A DNA stretch of 64,000 bases from Subdoligranulum variabile (GCA_003343905.1 QAKI01000043.1:204569-268568); one strand, 5' to 3'; counted from the stretch's first letter, positions 41,097 through 49,587 are shown. Notes: a model not told the origin generated them from the letters alone. Numbers and translations are program-made.

Positions 41097-41734
41097 GTGC
41101 TCAAATCGCAACATTTGCCACGATCTTCTTCAGCATGATCCTGGTGAACAACTATGTGCTGGTCCAGTTCCTGGGCATCTGCCCGTTCCTGGGCGTGTCC
41201 AAAAAGCTGGATTCCTCGCTGGGTATGGGTTTGGCCGTCATCGTGGTCATGGTCATCGCCACGGCGGTCACCTTCCCGCTGCAGATCTTCCTGCTGGACG
41301 CCTACGGTCTCGGCTATATGCAGACCATCATCTTCATTCTGGTCATCGCCGTGCTGGTCCAGCTCATCGAGATCACCCTCAAACGCTACATCCCGGCCCT
41401 GTACCGGGCGCTGGGCGTTTACCTGCCGCTGATCACCACCAACTGCTGCGTGCTGGGTGTGACGATCCTGGCGGTGCAGGACTATTCCGCCGTGGTGCAG
41501 GAGTCCGGCTTCGGCATGGCCTTTGCCCAGGCGCTGGTCTGCGCTGCTGGTGCGGGCGTGGGCTTCCTGGTAGCCATGCTGCTGTTCTGCGGCGTGCGCC
41601 AGAGGGTGGAAAATGCCAACCCGCCGGAATGCTTCAAGGGCCTGCCCATCACGCTGGTTTCGGCCGCCATCACCTCCCTGAGCTTCATGGGCTTCGGCGG
41701 TATGGTGGAAAACATCATCAATGCGATCCTGTAA
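41093..41734 (+). CDS. rnfA: Rnf complex subunit A
   Basis: A 213-residue six-helix membrane protein homologous to NqrE. Conserved NNYVLVQFLGICPFLGVSKK and YLPLITTNCCVLGV carry the Cys residues that share a [2Fe-2S] cluster with RnfE. Starts within an ATGA overlap with rnfE. Confidence 0.96.
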   Translation: MSAQIATFATIFFSMILVNNYVLVQFLGICPFLGVSKKLDSSLGMGLAVIVVMVIATAVTFPLQIFLLDAYGLGYMQTIIFILVIAVLVQLIEITLKRYIPALYRALGVYLPLITTNCCVLGVTILAVQDYSAVVQESGFGMAFAQALVCAAGAGVGFLVAMLLFCGVRQRVENANPPECFKGLPITLVSAAITSLSFMGFGGMVENIINAIL

Positions 41735-41750
41735 GAAAGGGGAATAGAGA

Positions 41751-42587
41751 ATGAACCCGATCCTGTTTGCGGTCATCGTGCTGATGGTGCTGGGCCTGGC
41801 CGGCGGCCTGATCCTGGTGCTGGCTGCCAAGTTCATGGCTGTGTATGAGGACCCCCGCATCGCCCAGATCAACGAATGTCTGGCGGGCGCCAACTGCGGC
41901 GGCTGCGGCTATGCCGGCTGCGCCGACTACGCTAAAGCCATCGTGGAGGACGGTGCGCCGATCTACAAATGCGCGCCCGGCGGCGATAAGACCGCCGACG
42001 CGATCGCCGCGATCATGGGCGCCGACAGTTCGGACCGCCCCAGCCTGCTTGCCACCGTTCTGTGTGCGGGCGGCGAAAACTGCGGCAAACGCTTCGACTA
42101 TAAGGGAATCCAGACCTGCGCGGCCGCGGCGGCCGTGGCGGGCGGTCCCAGCGCCTGCGCCTACGGCTGCCTGGGCCTGGGGGACTGCACCCGCGCCTGC
42201 AAGTTCGACGCCATCCATGTGGTGAATGGCGTGGCGGTCGTGGACCGCAGCAAGTGCACCGGCTGCACGGCCTGCACGGCGGCCTGCCCGCGTCAGATCA
42301 TCCAGATGAAGCCCATCGCGCCCCAGCCTGCCGTCAAGTGTTCCAACCAGGACAAAGGCGCGCTGGTCAACAAGATCTGCAAGGTGGGCTGTATCGCCTG
42401 CGGTTTGTGCGTGCGCAACTGCCCCCAGCAGGCTATCTTCCTCAAGGATAATGTGGCCGTGATCGACTATACCAAGTGCAACGGCTGCGGCACCTGTGTG
42501 ACAAAGTGCCCCAAGAAGGCCATCCAGTGGGTGGAGGGCGCGCCGCGCCCGGTGAACGCCCCGGTGCCGGAACCGGAAGTGCGCTGA
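41751..42587 (+). CDS. rnfB: Rnf complex subunit B (ferredoxin-interacting)
   Basis: A 278-residue subunit that takes electrons from reduced ferredoxin. One N-terminal helix; a Cys-rich four-Fe domain (NCGGCGYAGCADYAKAI); then several ferredoxin motifs, e.g. CTGCTACTAACPRQI, CIACGLCVRNCPQQ and CNGCGTCVTKCPKKA. Its place at the end of the operon is usual for Clostridia. Confidence 0.96.
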   Translation: MNPILFAVIVLMVLGLAGGLILVLAAKFMAVYEDPRIAQINECLAGANCGGCGYAGCADYAKAIVEDGAPIYKCAPGGDKTADAIAAIMGADSSDRPSLLATVLCAGGENCGKRFDYKGIQTCAAAAAVAGGPSACAYGCLGLGDCTRACKFDAIHVVNGVAVVDRSKCTGCTACTAACPRQIIQMKPIAPQPAVKCSNQDKGALVNKICKVGCIACGLCVRNCPQQAIFLKDNVAVIDYTKCNGCGTCVTKCPKKAIQWVEGAPRPVNAPVPEPEVR

Positions 42588-42604
42588 AAAAACCGTTAAG
42601 AAGG

Positions 42605-42633
42605 ATTCCCCGCTTTAGGGCGGGGAATTTTCT
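42605..42633 (+). terminator. Terminator of the rnf operon
   Basis: A 9-bp stem (ATTCCCCGC / GCGGGGAAT, loop of 6) followed by a short TTTTC run. Confidence 0.7.
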
Positions 42634-42662
42634 GTTTTCCGGCAATTTTTTTACAAAAAGGC

Positions 42663-42691
42663 AGGACAAGTTCCCATTTGTGTGGTATACT
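42663..42691 (+). promoter_or_regulatory. Promoter of the flavodiiron protein gene
   Basis: AGGACA (42663-42668), 17 bases, TATACT (42686-42691), 42 bases before the ATG at 42734. Confidence 0.6.
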
Positions 42692-42733
42692 GATTCTGTA
42701 AGCAAATTGCAAATCACAGGGAGGTTTACCAGT

Positions 42734-43888
42734 ATGGAAATCACCAAAGATATTTTGTACGTGGGCGTGAACGACCACGAAGTGGACCTGTTTGAAGGGC
42801 AGTATACGGTGCCCAACGGCATGGCATACAATTCCTACCTGATCCGGGATGAAAAAGTGGCCGTCATGGACACGGTGGATGCCCATTTTGCCGATGAATG
42901 GCTGACCAACATCGCTTCGATCTTGGGCGAGCGTTCCCCGGATTATCTGGTCGTCCAGCACATGGAACCCGACCATTCCGGTTCGCTGGCCGCCTTTGCC
43001 CAGGCATACCCGGATACCGTCATCGTGGCTTCCGCCAAGGCCATTGCCATGATGCAGCAGTTCTTCGGGCAGGACTTCACCGGCCGCAGCCAGCCCGTCA
43101 AAGAAGGGGATACCCTGGCGCTGGGCGCCCATACGCTGCACTTTGTGACGGCGCCCATGGTCCACTGGCCGGAAGTCATCATGACCTATGATTCTACTGA
43201 TAAGGTCCTGTTCAGTGCGGACGGCTTCGGCAAGTTCGGCGCGCTGGATGTGGAAGAGGAATGGCTGCCCGAAGCCCGCCGCTATTACATCGGCATCGTG
43301 GGCAAGTACGGTGCCCAGGTGCAGGCGGTGCTGAAGAAAGCCGCAAACCTGGAGATCGAAACGATCTGCGCGCTGCATGGCCCTGTGCTGCATAAAGAGC
43401 AGTTGGGCGATGTGCTGGCGGCTTACGATGCGTGGAGCGCCTACCGCCCCGAGACCGAGGGCGTTCTGGTGGCGTACAGCTCCATCTACGGCCATACCGC
43501 GGCCGCGGCGGAGCAGCTGGGCGAAATGCTGCGCGATAAGGGCGTCGATGTGACGGTGATGGACCTGGCCCGCAGCGATATGGCCGAGGCCGTGGCGCAG
43601 GCCTTCCGCTACAGCAAGCTGGTGCTGGCCAGCCCGACCTATAACGCCGAGGTGTTCCCCTTCACCCGCAGCTTCATCGAGCACCTGACCGAGCGCAACT
43701 ATCAGAACCGCACGGTGGCGCTGATCGAAAACGGAAGCTGGGCGCCCATGGCGGCCCGCGTCATGCGCAAGATGCTGGAAGGCAGCAAGAACCTGACGAT
43801 CCTGGACGAAGGCGTTACCATCAAGAGCGCCCTCGACAGCACCAGCGAAGCGCAGCTCAAGGCGCTGGCGGAAGCCCTGGCGCAGTAA
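42734..43888 (+). CDS. A-type flavodiiron protein (FprA family)
   Basis: A 384-residue two-domain enzyme reducing O2 to water or NO to N2O. The N-terminal beta-lactamase-like domain holds the di-iron site: HMEPDH near residue 80, His in PMVHWPEVI, Asp in LFSADGFG, and His in CALHGPVLH. The C-terminal flavodoxin domain (from about residue 245) begins LVAYSSIYGHTAAAAEQL and binds FMN. It has its own promoter just after the rnf operon. Electrons would come from rubredoxin or ferredoxin. GGGAGGTTTACCAGT precedes the start. Confidence 0.95.
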   Translation: MEITKDILYVGVNDHEVDLFEGQYTVPNGMAYNSYLIRDEKVAVMDTVDAHFADEWLTNIASILGERSPDYLVVQHMEPDHSGSLAAFAQAYPDTVIVASAKAIAMMQQFFGQDFTGRSQPVKEGDTLALGAHTLHFVTAPMVHWPEVIMTYDSTDKVLFSADGFGKFGALDVEEEWLPEARRYYIGIVGKYGAQVQAVLKKAANLEIETICALHGPVLHKEQLGDVLAAYDAWSAYRPETEGVLVAYSSIYGHTAAAAEQLGEMLRDKGVDVTVMDLARSDMAEAVAQAFRYSKLVLASPTYNAEVFPFTRSFIEHLTERNYQNRTVALIENGSWAPMAARVMRKMLEGSKNLTILDEGVTIKSALDSTSEAQLKALAEALAQ

Positions 43889-43921
43889 GCACAATAAAAT
43901 AAGAAAATTTCTCAGATGGGG

Positions 43922-43950
43922 TTGACAAAACGGCACAAATGCCGTATAAT
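43922..43950 (+). promoter_or_regulatory. Consensus sigma-70 promoter of tRNA-Val
   Basis: Perfect TTGACA (43922-43927), 17-base spacer, perfect TATAAT (43945-43950). The spacer contains an inverted repeat CGGC/GCCG. Confidence 0.92.
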
Positions 43951-43971
43951 AATCAGCGTTGACCCCGTCAT

Positions 43972-44048
43972 GGATGATTAGCTCAGCTGGTTAGAGCGCT
44001 GCGTTCACATCGCAGAGGTCGAGGGTTCGAGTCCCCCATCCTCCACCA
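43972..44048 (+). tRNA. tRNA-Val (anticodon CAC) with two stem mismatches
   Basis: A 77-base tRNA with CCA. The anticodon stem CTGCG/CGCAG encloses TTCACAT (anticodon CAC). The acceptor stem has a T4-C69 mismatch and the T-stem an A50-C64 mismatch; all other pairs are normal. A perfect-consensus promoter and a terminator flank it, so it is expressed as a single gene. Confidence 0.88.
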
Positions 44049-44058
44049 TATTGAATGA

Positions 44059-44099
44059 GCCCTGCTTTTCGGAATTTATATCGAAAAGCGGGGCTTTTT
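44059..44099 (+). terminator. Terminator of tRNA-Val
   Basis: A 13-bp stem (44059-44071 with 44082-44094, one G-T pair, loop of 10) followed by TTTTT. Confidence 0.92.
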
Positions 44100-44380
44100 G
44101 TTTGCGGAAAGCCTTTTGTTATAAGGTTTTCCGCTTTTTGCGTTTTGAAAGGAATTTTCAAAAAATCTCAAATCGCAAAACAAAATTTTTGCGAAAGACA
44201 GGAATTTGGATATGCGGTTTCGAAGCATTGCGTTTATACGCGGTTTCAAATTCACGATTAAAGAAAAGGGGCTGTCCCTCTTTTTGCATGGCCATTACGT
44301 TCCACACCTGCCGTGCTTTGCGCAAAATCATGCAGATCCGGCTTGTGCGGCGGGCGGCGGCAAATTATAATAGAGCAGGG
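44100..44380. other. AT-rich intergenic stretch, no gene supported
   Basis: About 280 bases, clearly richer in A/T than the flanks up to about 44280. A 114-codon open frame overlaps it from 44051 but starts inside the tRNA terminator, has no RBS and shows no recognisable domain. A minus-strand TTGAGAT-TTT-TTGAAAA (near 44171-44155) resembles the nearby operator but with a 10-base period. Confidence 0.5.
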
Positions 44381-44412
44381 TTGAGCGTTTTTTGAGATTT
44401 GTGCCGTACAAT
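44381..44412 (+). promoter_or_regulatory. PhoB-box-like operator and promoter of the two-component genes
   Basis: TTGAGCG (44381-44387), four T, TTGAGAT (44392-44398), eight bases, TACAAT (44407-44412). Direct repeats with an 11-bp period replacing a -35 box match class II activation by OmpR/PhoB-type regulators. The same layout occurs at 46208-46239 before the ABC genes. Confidence 0.7.
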
Positions 44413-44442
44413 AGACGGAATCAATACATCGAGGTGAGGACC

Positions 44443-45114
44443 ATGAAAGCAAAGATCCTGGTCGTGGACGACGAACGCGGCATCGTGGAGACGATCCAAC
44501 GCTATTTCCAGCCGCAGTACGACATCCTGACGGCCTACAGCGGGCAGGAAGCACTCCAGAAAGCCGCCGGGGACCCGGACCTGATCCTGCTGGATATCAA
44601 CATGCCGGATATGGACGGGCTGACCGTCTGCCAGCGGATACGCGACCACATTACCTGCCCCATCCTGTTCCTGACCGCGCGGATCGAGTCCGGCGATAAG
44701 ATCGTCGGCTTCCAGGCCGGGGCGGACGATTACATCGTGAAGCCCTTCGACCTGGACGAGCTGGGGGCGCGTATCGCCGCGCACCTGCGGAGGGAACAGC
44801 GCCGCCAGAACCATTCCGCTGTGCGCTTTTTCGGGGAGCTGGTGCTGGACTATTCGGCCCGGACCGCCGCCATCCACGGGCAGAACATCCCGCTGTCCCG
44901 GCGGGAATTTGAGATCGTGGAGCTTCTTTCCCTCAACGCCGGGCAGGTGTTTGACCGGGAACGGATCTATGAACGGGTATGGGGCATCGACGGGGACGGC
45001 AACAGCGATACCATCATGGAGCATATCCGCAAGATCCGGGCCAAATTTGCGGCGCAGACGCTGCACAACTATATTGAAACCGTCTGGGGGTGCGGATACC
45101 GTTGGAACGCTTGA
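44443..45114 (+). CDS. OmpR/PhoB-family response regulator
   Basis: A 223-residue regulator. Receiver domain: acidic pair in LVVDDERGI, phosphoacceptor Asp in LILLDINMPDMDGL (about residue 49), Thr in ILFLTAR and Lys in IVKPFDLDEL. C-terminal winged helix: LSRREFEIVELLSLN and VWGIDGDGNSDTIMEHI. GAGGTGAGG precedes the ATG. The kinase gene overlaps its 3' end. It probably binds the TTGAG direct repeats found before its own gene and before the ABC transporter. Confidence 0.94.
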   Translation: MKAKILVVDDERGIVETIQRYFQPQYDILTAYSGQEALQKAAGDPDLILLDINMPDMDGLTVCQRIRDHITCPILFLTARIESGDKIVGFQAGADDYIVKPFDLDELGARIAAHLRREQRRQNHSAVRFFGELVLDYSARTAAIHGQNIPLSRREFEIVELLSLNAGQVFDRERIYERVWGIDGDGNSDTIMEHIRKIRAKFAAQTLHNYIETVWGCGYRWNA

Positions 45115-46211
45115 AAAATATGGGCCTGAAGCGGTCGTTCCTGATCCTGAGCGTCGGCTGCGTGGCTGTGTCCTTTGCCCTGCTGGCGGCGTCGTTCTTG
45201 ATCTTCCAGGGCATCAAGAAAATGTACCCCGCCGGCGGCATCGAAATTTACCCGGACGGCTCGTCGGTGATGCTGCCGGAACCATCCGCCGCGCAGCAAA
45301 CGCTGATCACGATGCTGGACGTGACCCAGGTCGTGCTTTGCATCCTGCTCCCCATGGGCGGGGTGATCGCTTCGGTCGCGCTTTTTTACCGCCTTAAATT
45401 GAAGCGCCCCATCGAAGCCCTGCGCGGCGGCATTGCGCGGATCGAGAAAAACGATCTGGATTTTTCCATCCCGGTGCAGTCGCAGGATGAAATGGGGCAG
45501 CTTTGCGCGGCGTTTGAATCCATGCGCAGGGAACTTTTGCAGACGAACCGCCTGCTGTGGCAGCAGGCGGAAGAACGGAAACGGCTGAACGCCGCGTTTT
45601 CCCACGATCTGCGCAACCCGATCACCGTGCTGAAAGGGACCGTAAAGCTGCTGCGGCAGGGCATTCCCGACGAGCAGGCCGTGGAGCGGCTGGAAGGGTA
45701 CACCCTGCGCATCGAGCAGTATGTGGAAGTGATGAGCGGCATCCAGCGGCTGGAACAGCTTGCCTGCCGGCCCGCCGCGGTGGCGCTGCCTGTTTTGCGG
45801 GACGAATTGCAGGAGACCGCCCGCCTGCTCGTGCCGTCCAAAGAAGTGTCCCTCGTCATGCCCGGCGACGGTTCCGTGCGGGTGGACCACGGCTTTTTCC
45901 TGACGGTGGCCGAAAATCTGATCGGGAACGCCGCCCGGTTCGTCCGGGTGAAACTTTCCATACAGGTGGAGGTGGAGCCGGACGCCCTGCGCCTGTGCGT
46001 GACGGACGACGGGCCGGGCTACCCGCCCACCCTTCTGCAAAAAGGCCCGAAACCGTTCGAGACCGCCAGCAGCAACGCCGCGCACTTTGGCATGGGCCTG
46101 TACAGCAGCCTGCTTTTGTGCGAAAAGCACGGCGGACGCCTGATTTTGGAAAACGCCCCGGCGGGCGGTGCGCGGGCGACCGCGATTTTCCGGCTTTTCA
46201 AAGAATCTTGA
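45102..46211 (+). CDS. Sensor histidine kinase
   Basis: A kinase of about 369 residues. Two membrane helices (SFLILSVGCVAVSFALLAASFLIF and the one near VVLCILLPMGGVIASVALFY) flank a short extracytoplasmic loop of about 45 residues; a HAMP-like segment follows; the H-box is FSHDLRNPITVLKG near residue 168; the ATPase part has NLIGNAARF and DDGPGYPP. The start is not certain: TTG at 45102 (GGGGGTG with 9-base spacing) is preferred, GTG at 45090 is an alternative. Both overlap the regulator gene. The tiny sensor loop suggests intramembrane sensing, or sensing through the ABC transporter. Confidence 0.92.
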   Translation: MERLKNMGLKRSFLILSVGCVAVSFALLAASFLIFQGIKKMYPAGGIEIYPDGSSVMLPEPSAAQQTLITMLDVTQVVLCILLPMGGVIASVALFYRLKLKRPIEALRGGIARIEKNDLDFSIPVQSQDEMGQLCAAFESMRRELLQTNRLLWQQAEERKRLNAAFSHDLRNPITVLKGTVKLLRQGIPDEQAVERLEGYTLRIEQYVEVMSGIQRLEQLACRPAAVALPVLRDELQETARLLVPSKEVSLVMPGDGSVRVDHGFFLTVAENLIGNAARFVRVKLSIQVEVEPDALRLCVTDDGPGYPPTLLQKGPKPFETASSNAAHFGMGLYSSLLLCEKHGGRLILENAPAGGARATAIFRLFKES

Positions 46212-46239
46212 GGAATTTTTGAGATTCCTTTTGTACACT
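46208..46239 (+). promoter_or_regulatory. PhoB-box-like operator and promoter of the ABC transporter genes
   Basis: TTGAGGA (46208-46214), ATTT, TTGAGAT (46219-46225), eight bases, TACACT (46234-46239). Spacing is base-for-base identical to the box at 44381-44412. It starts at the very end of the kinase gene. Confidence 0.7.
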
Positions 46240-46273
46240 CTCCGTAAACCACAAGGTAAGGAGAGTGTTTTTT
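46235..46273 (+). promoter_or_regulatory. Hairpin sequestering the ABC ATPase Shine-Dalgarno sequence
   Basis: A perfect 9-bp stem, ACACTCTCC (46235-46243) and GGAGAGTGT (46260-46268), loop of 16, then five more T up to the ATG at 46274. The AAGGAGAG ribosome binding site lies in the 3' arm. The structure can act as a terminator or block initiation for read-through mRNA from the kinase gene; a transcript starting at the 46234-46239 promoter would lack most of the 5' arm. Confidence 0.55.
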
Positions 46274-46948
46274 ATGGACATCGAAGCGAAGGACCTGTCG
46301 AAGATCTACGGCAGCGGGGAAAGCCGCGTGGTGGCCCTCGACAAAGCGTGCCTGCGCGTTTCTTCCGGGGATTTTGTTTCCATCATCGGGCCGTCGGGCA
46401 GCGGCAAGAGTACCCTGCTCCATCTGCTTTCGGGGCTGGACCGTCCCACGTCCGGCAGCCTGACCTATGACGGCAAGGACATTTACCGCTACAGCGACCG
46501 GGAACTGTCGGCTTTCCGGCGCAGGCGCATCGGGTTCATTTTCCAGCAGTTCAACCTGCTCCCTGTGCTGACCGCCAGGGAAAACATCCTGATGCCGCTT
46601 CTGCTGGACCATAAGTGCCCGGAGGAAGCGTATCTTGCGCAGCTTGCCGACCTGCTGGGCATCCGGGGGCGGCTCGACCATCTGCCCCACGAACTGTCCG
46701 GCGGGCAGCAGCAGCGCGTGGCCATCGCGCGCGCCCTGATCGCCCAGCCGGATGTGATCTTCGCGGATGAACCCACCGGCAACCTGGACAGCAAAAGCGG
46801 CGGCGAGGTCATGGAACTGCTGCAAAGCGTGGGCAGGAAGATGGGCAAGGCGCTGATCATCATCACCCACGACGACCGCATCGCGCGGATGGCGGACCGC
46901 CGGTTCCAGATCGTGGACGGCATCCTTTCGGAGGTGACGGCGCAATGA
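46274..46948 (+). CDS. ABC transporter ATP-binding protein (MacB/LolD type)
   Basis: A 224-residue ATPase with Walker A IIGPSGSGKSTLLHLLSG, Q-loop FIFQQFNLLP, signature LSGGQQQRVAIARAL, Walker B VIFADEPTGNLD and switch His in IIITHDD. It belongs to the MacB/LolD/FtsE/BceA group that works with FtsX-type permeases. The ATG at 46274 is preferred over GTG at 46265 by RBS spacing. It overlaps the permease gene by ATGA. Confidence 0.95.
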   Translation: MDIEAKDLSKIYGSGESRVVALDKACLRVSSGDFVSIIGPSGSGKSTLLHLLSGLDRPTSGSLTYDGKDIYRYSDRELSAFRRRRIGFIFQQFNLLPVLTARENILMPLLLDHKCPEEAYLAQLADLLGIRGRLDHLPHELSGGQQQRVAIARALIAQPDVIFADEPTGNLDSKSGGEVMELLQSVGRKMGKALIIITHDDRIARMADRRFQIVDGILSEVTAQ

Positions 46949-49437
46949 AGAACTACCGGGTGCTGGCGCTCAAAGAACTCTGGGCGCAGAAAGTCACATC
47001 GGCCCTCATCCTGATCGCCGTTGTGCTTTCCACGATGATGACCACCGCCGTGGGGCAGTCTTTGGGCGTCCTGACCGCCATGCGGCAGCAGCAGGCCATC
47101 GCGCTGGGCGGGGACCGCTACGCGACCTTTTTGCAGATGGACGGGGCGCAGCTTCGCGCCTTGCAGCAGGACCCGCGGCTCTCCTATGTGGGGGCGTCCA
47201 TTTATCTGGGCAGCATGGAACTTTCGCCCTCTCTGACGCTGGGACTGACGGAATATTTGGACGGCAGCGAGGAAATTTACCCGTCCAGCACCCGCGTCAA
47301 GGAAGGACGGCTGCCCCAGGCCCCCATGGAGATTGCGCTGCCGGAGGACGTGCTGCGGTATTTGGGCTTCGAGGGCCAGGTGGGCGATACGATCCCGCTT
47401 TCCCTCAAAAAGACGCTCCGCCATGGCATTGCCGACGGCTATGCGTACACGGCGGACTTCACCCTGACGGGCATTTTGGAGAGCAACTATCTGGGCTACA
47501 CGAGCGGTGTGGTCACCGGCCTGGCAGGGGAGGGGACCGCCGCGCGGCTGCTGCCGGACTCCCACCTCTATTACAATGTGGATATACGCACGGCCGACGA
47601 GCGGGCGTTCCAGACCGTCGTGAACGACCTGAACGAACAGCTCCAGATCCATGAACTGGATACCAGTTATAACATCGTGTATCTGAACGCCATGGGCATC
47701 CCCTACGACGCGGGCGGCGAGGATGCGGGCGACAGTGGCTTTTCTTTCATGGCCGCGGCGGGCGTTCTGGTGGGCGCGCTGATCCTGCTGGCGGCCGGGC
47801 TGGTCATCTATAACATTTTGAAGATCTCGGTCTCCAAGCGGATGAAAGAATACGGGACCCTCCGGGCCATCGGCGGCGAAAAAAGCCAGCTTTATCAGAT
47901 CGTCGTGCTGGAAGTGCTTCTGCTTTGCGCCGCCGGTATCCCTGTGGGGATGCTGCTGGGGTCGCTCTCGGCCGAAGGCATCCTTGCGGCGGCCACCGGG
48001 CTGATCTCCCCGGAACTTTTTCTGGTCCGGGACGCCGGGGAACTGCGGGCATTGATCGCGGAGAACAGCGCCCTCAAGGGGGCGTCCCTGGCGGTCAGCG
48101 GCGCGGTCACGCTGGGCTTTGCGCTGCTGGCCGCGCTGCCGGCGGCGCGGGCCGCCGCCAGGGTATCGCCCGTTGCGGCCATGGCGGGGGCGAACAGGAA
48201 AGTCCGCCGCGGCAAGCGCCGGGCCAAAACGATCCGCCGCTTTGAAGCCTACTATGCCCGGCTGAACCTGAGCCGGAACCGGGGCCGCACGGCGATCACC
48301 ATTCTGTCCCTGGTGATGAGCATTACGGTCTTTATCGCGCTGCAGGGCTTTACGGCGGTCCTGAACGCGGCCGGTTCCATGCAGGGCGGCCATCTGGGGG
48401 ATTACCAGATCACGAACGAGAGCGTCGGCTTTTCGGCGGATGTGCTGCGGGAATTGCAGCAGAACGAAGCCGTGCAGAGCGTGGCGGCCATCCAGTTTGC
48501 CCTGTATGAGCAGGACGCCGCGGGCGTGCTGGACGGCATCGACATCGGGTTCGCGCTGCGACCGGGGGAGACCTTCCAGGTCGTGGGGCTGAACGACGAA
48601 TACTGGGATTACTTCATGGGCGGGGAACTGCCCGCGGACCAGCTTGCACGGCTGAAATCGGGCCAGGGCTGCGTGGTGCGCAACCCCATCCCCATCCAAT
48701 ACGGCGAAACGAAGCTGGACGCCACGAGCATTGCGGCGGGCACGACGGTCCGTGTGGCCGATACCGAACTGGAAGTGCTGAAAACGCTCGACGGCTATGA
48801 CGGGTATCTGGGCGTCGGCAACGCCGGGTTTACGAACGGCGTGCAGGTCATCGTGGACGACAGCCTTTATGCACGGCTTACCGGGCGCGGCAACTATGCC
48901 GAGCTGCTTCCCACGCTGAAGAAGGGGGCGGACCGGGAAGCCTTCGACGCCTTTGTGCAGGACCTCTGCGCCCGGACGCCGGGCACGACGTATCTTTCCT
49001 ATGAGGAGACCGACCGCCAGCTGCAGGAGAGTTTCGCCCAGATCCAGATGCTGGCGTGGGGGCTGATCCTCTTTGTGGGGCTGATCGGCATCCTCAACAT
49101 CATCAACACGGTCTACACCAACATCCACACCCGTGTGGCCGAGATCGGCGTCCAGCGGGCCATCGGCATGAGCGCGGGCAGCCTGTATAAGACCTTCCTG
49201 TGGGAAGGTGCGTATTACGGCCTGATCGCGGCGGCCGCCGGCAGCGTGCTGGGGTACGGCTGCACGGTCCTGATCGAAGCGGCGGTCAACGACGTCCTCC
49301 GTCTGGTCCCGGTGCCGGTCCTGCCCATGCTGGAAGCGGCGCTGCTGGCGGTGGGGGCCTGCCTGCTGGCGACGGCCCTTCCGCTGCGGAAAATTTCCCG
49401 TATGAGCATCGTGGATTCAATCGAAACGATTGAGTGA
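46945..49437 (+). CDS. FtsX-like ABC transporter permease (two-repeat)
   Basis: An 830-residue membrane protein: one N-terminal helix (VTSALILIAVVLSTMMTTAVG), a large extracytoplasmic domain, an FtsX block of three helices (about residues 265-400), a second cytoplasmic entry (RFEAYYARLNLSRNRGRTAITI) with another helix and a second extracytoplasmic domain, and a C-terminal FtsX block (LILFVGLIGILNIINTVYTN onward). This two-module MacB-like layout suits a mechanotransmission exporter for peptides or lipids. Control by the adjacent two-component system suggests a role in envelope stress or antimicrobial peptide defence. Confidence 0.9.
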   Translation: MKNYRVLALKELWAQKVTSALILIAVVLSTMMTTAVGQSLGVLTAMRQQQAIALGGDRYATFLQMDGAQLRALQQDPRLSYVGASIYLGSMELSPSLTLGLTEYLDGSEEIYPSSTRVKEGRLPQAPMEIALPEDVLRYLGFEGQVGDTIPLSLKKTLRHGIADGYAYTADFTLTGILESNYLGYTSGVVTGLAGEGTAARLLPDSHLYYNVDIRTADERAFQTVVNDLNEQLQIHELDTSYNIVYLNAMGIPYDAGGEDAGDSGFSFMAAAGVLVGALILLAAGLVIYNILKISVSKRMKEYGTLRAIGGEKSQLYQIVVLEVLLLCAAGIPVGMLLGSLSAEGILAAATGLISPELFLVRDAGELRALIAENSALKGASLAVSGAVTLGFALLAALPAARAAARVSPVAAMAGANRKVRRGKRRAKTIRRFEAYYARLNLSRNRGRTAITILSLVMSITVFIALQGFTAVLNAAGSMQGGHLGDYQITNESVGFSADVLRELQQNEAVQSVAAIQFALYEQDAAGVLDGIDIGFALRPGETFQVVGLNDEYWDYFMGGELPADQLARLKSGQGCVVRNPIPIQYGETKLDATSIAAGTTVRVADTELEVLKTLDGYDGYLGVGNAGFTNGVQVIVDDSLYARLTGRGNYAELLPTLKKGADREAFDAFVQDLCARTPGTTYLSYEETDRQLQESFAQIQMLAWGLILFVGLIGILNIINTVYTNIHTRVAEIGVQRAIGMSAGSLYKTFLWEGAYYGLIAAAAGSVLGYGCTVLIEAAVNDVLRLVPVPVLPMLEAALLAVGACLLATALPLRKISRMSIVDSIETIE

Positions 49438-49526
49438 CAGAACGCTTTTGCATGCCTTTCTGCGCAATCGGAAAACCTGCCGCTGTCTGCCGTTGTGGGA
49501 AAACGACAGTTTTTTCAAAAAAGTGC

Positions 49527-49555
49527 TTGACATTTCTCCCGGTTCCTGCTATAAT
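49527..49555 (+). promoter_or_regulatory. Consensus sigma-70 promoter of tRNA-Ala
   Basis: Perfect TTGACA (49527-49532), 17-base spacer, perfect TATAAT (49550-49555), 32 bases before the tRNA. Confidence 0.92.
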
Positions 49556-49587
49556 CATAAAGCTGTCAGGGATGACGGCGACAACGT

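Noticed and set aside
44155..44171. A third regulator box (TTGAGAT ... TTGAAAA on the minus strand)
   Set aside because: Its repeat period is 10 rather than 11 bases, no -10 follows at the right distance, and the region is AT-rich, so chance is likely.
44051..44395. A 114-codon frame after tRNA-Val
   Set aside because: It starts inside the tRNA terminator, lacks an RBS, runs over the response regulator's operator and shows no recognisable domain.
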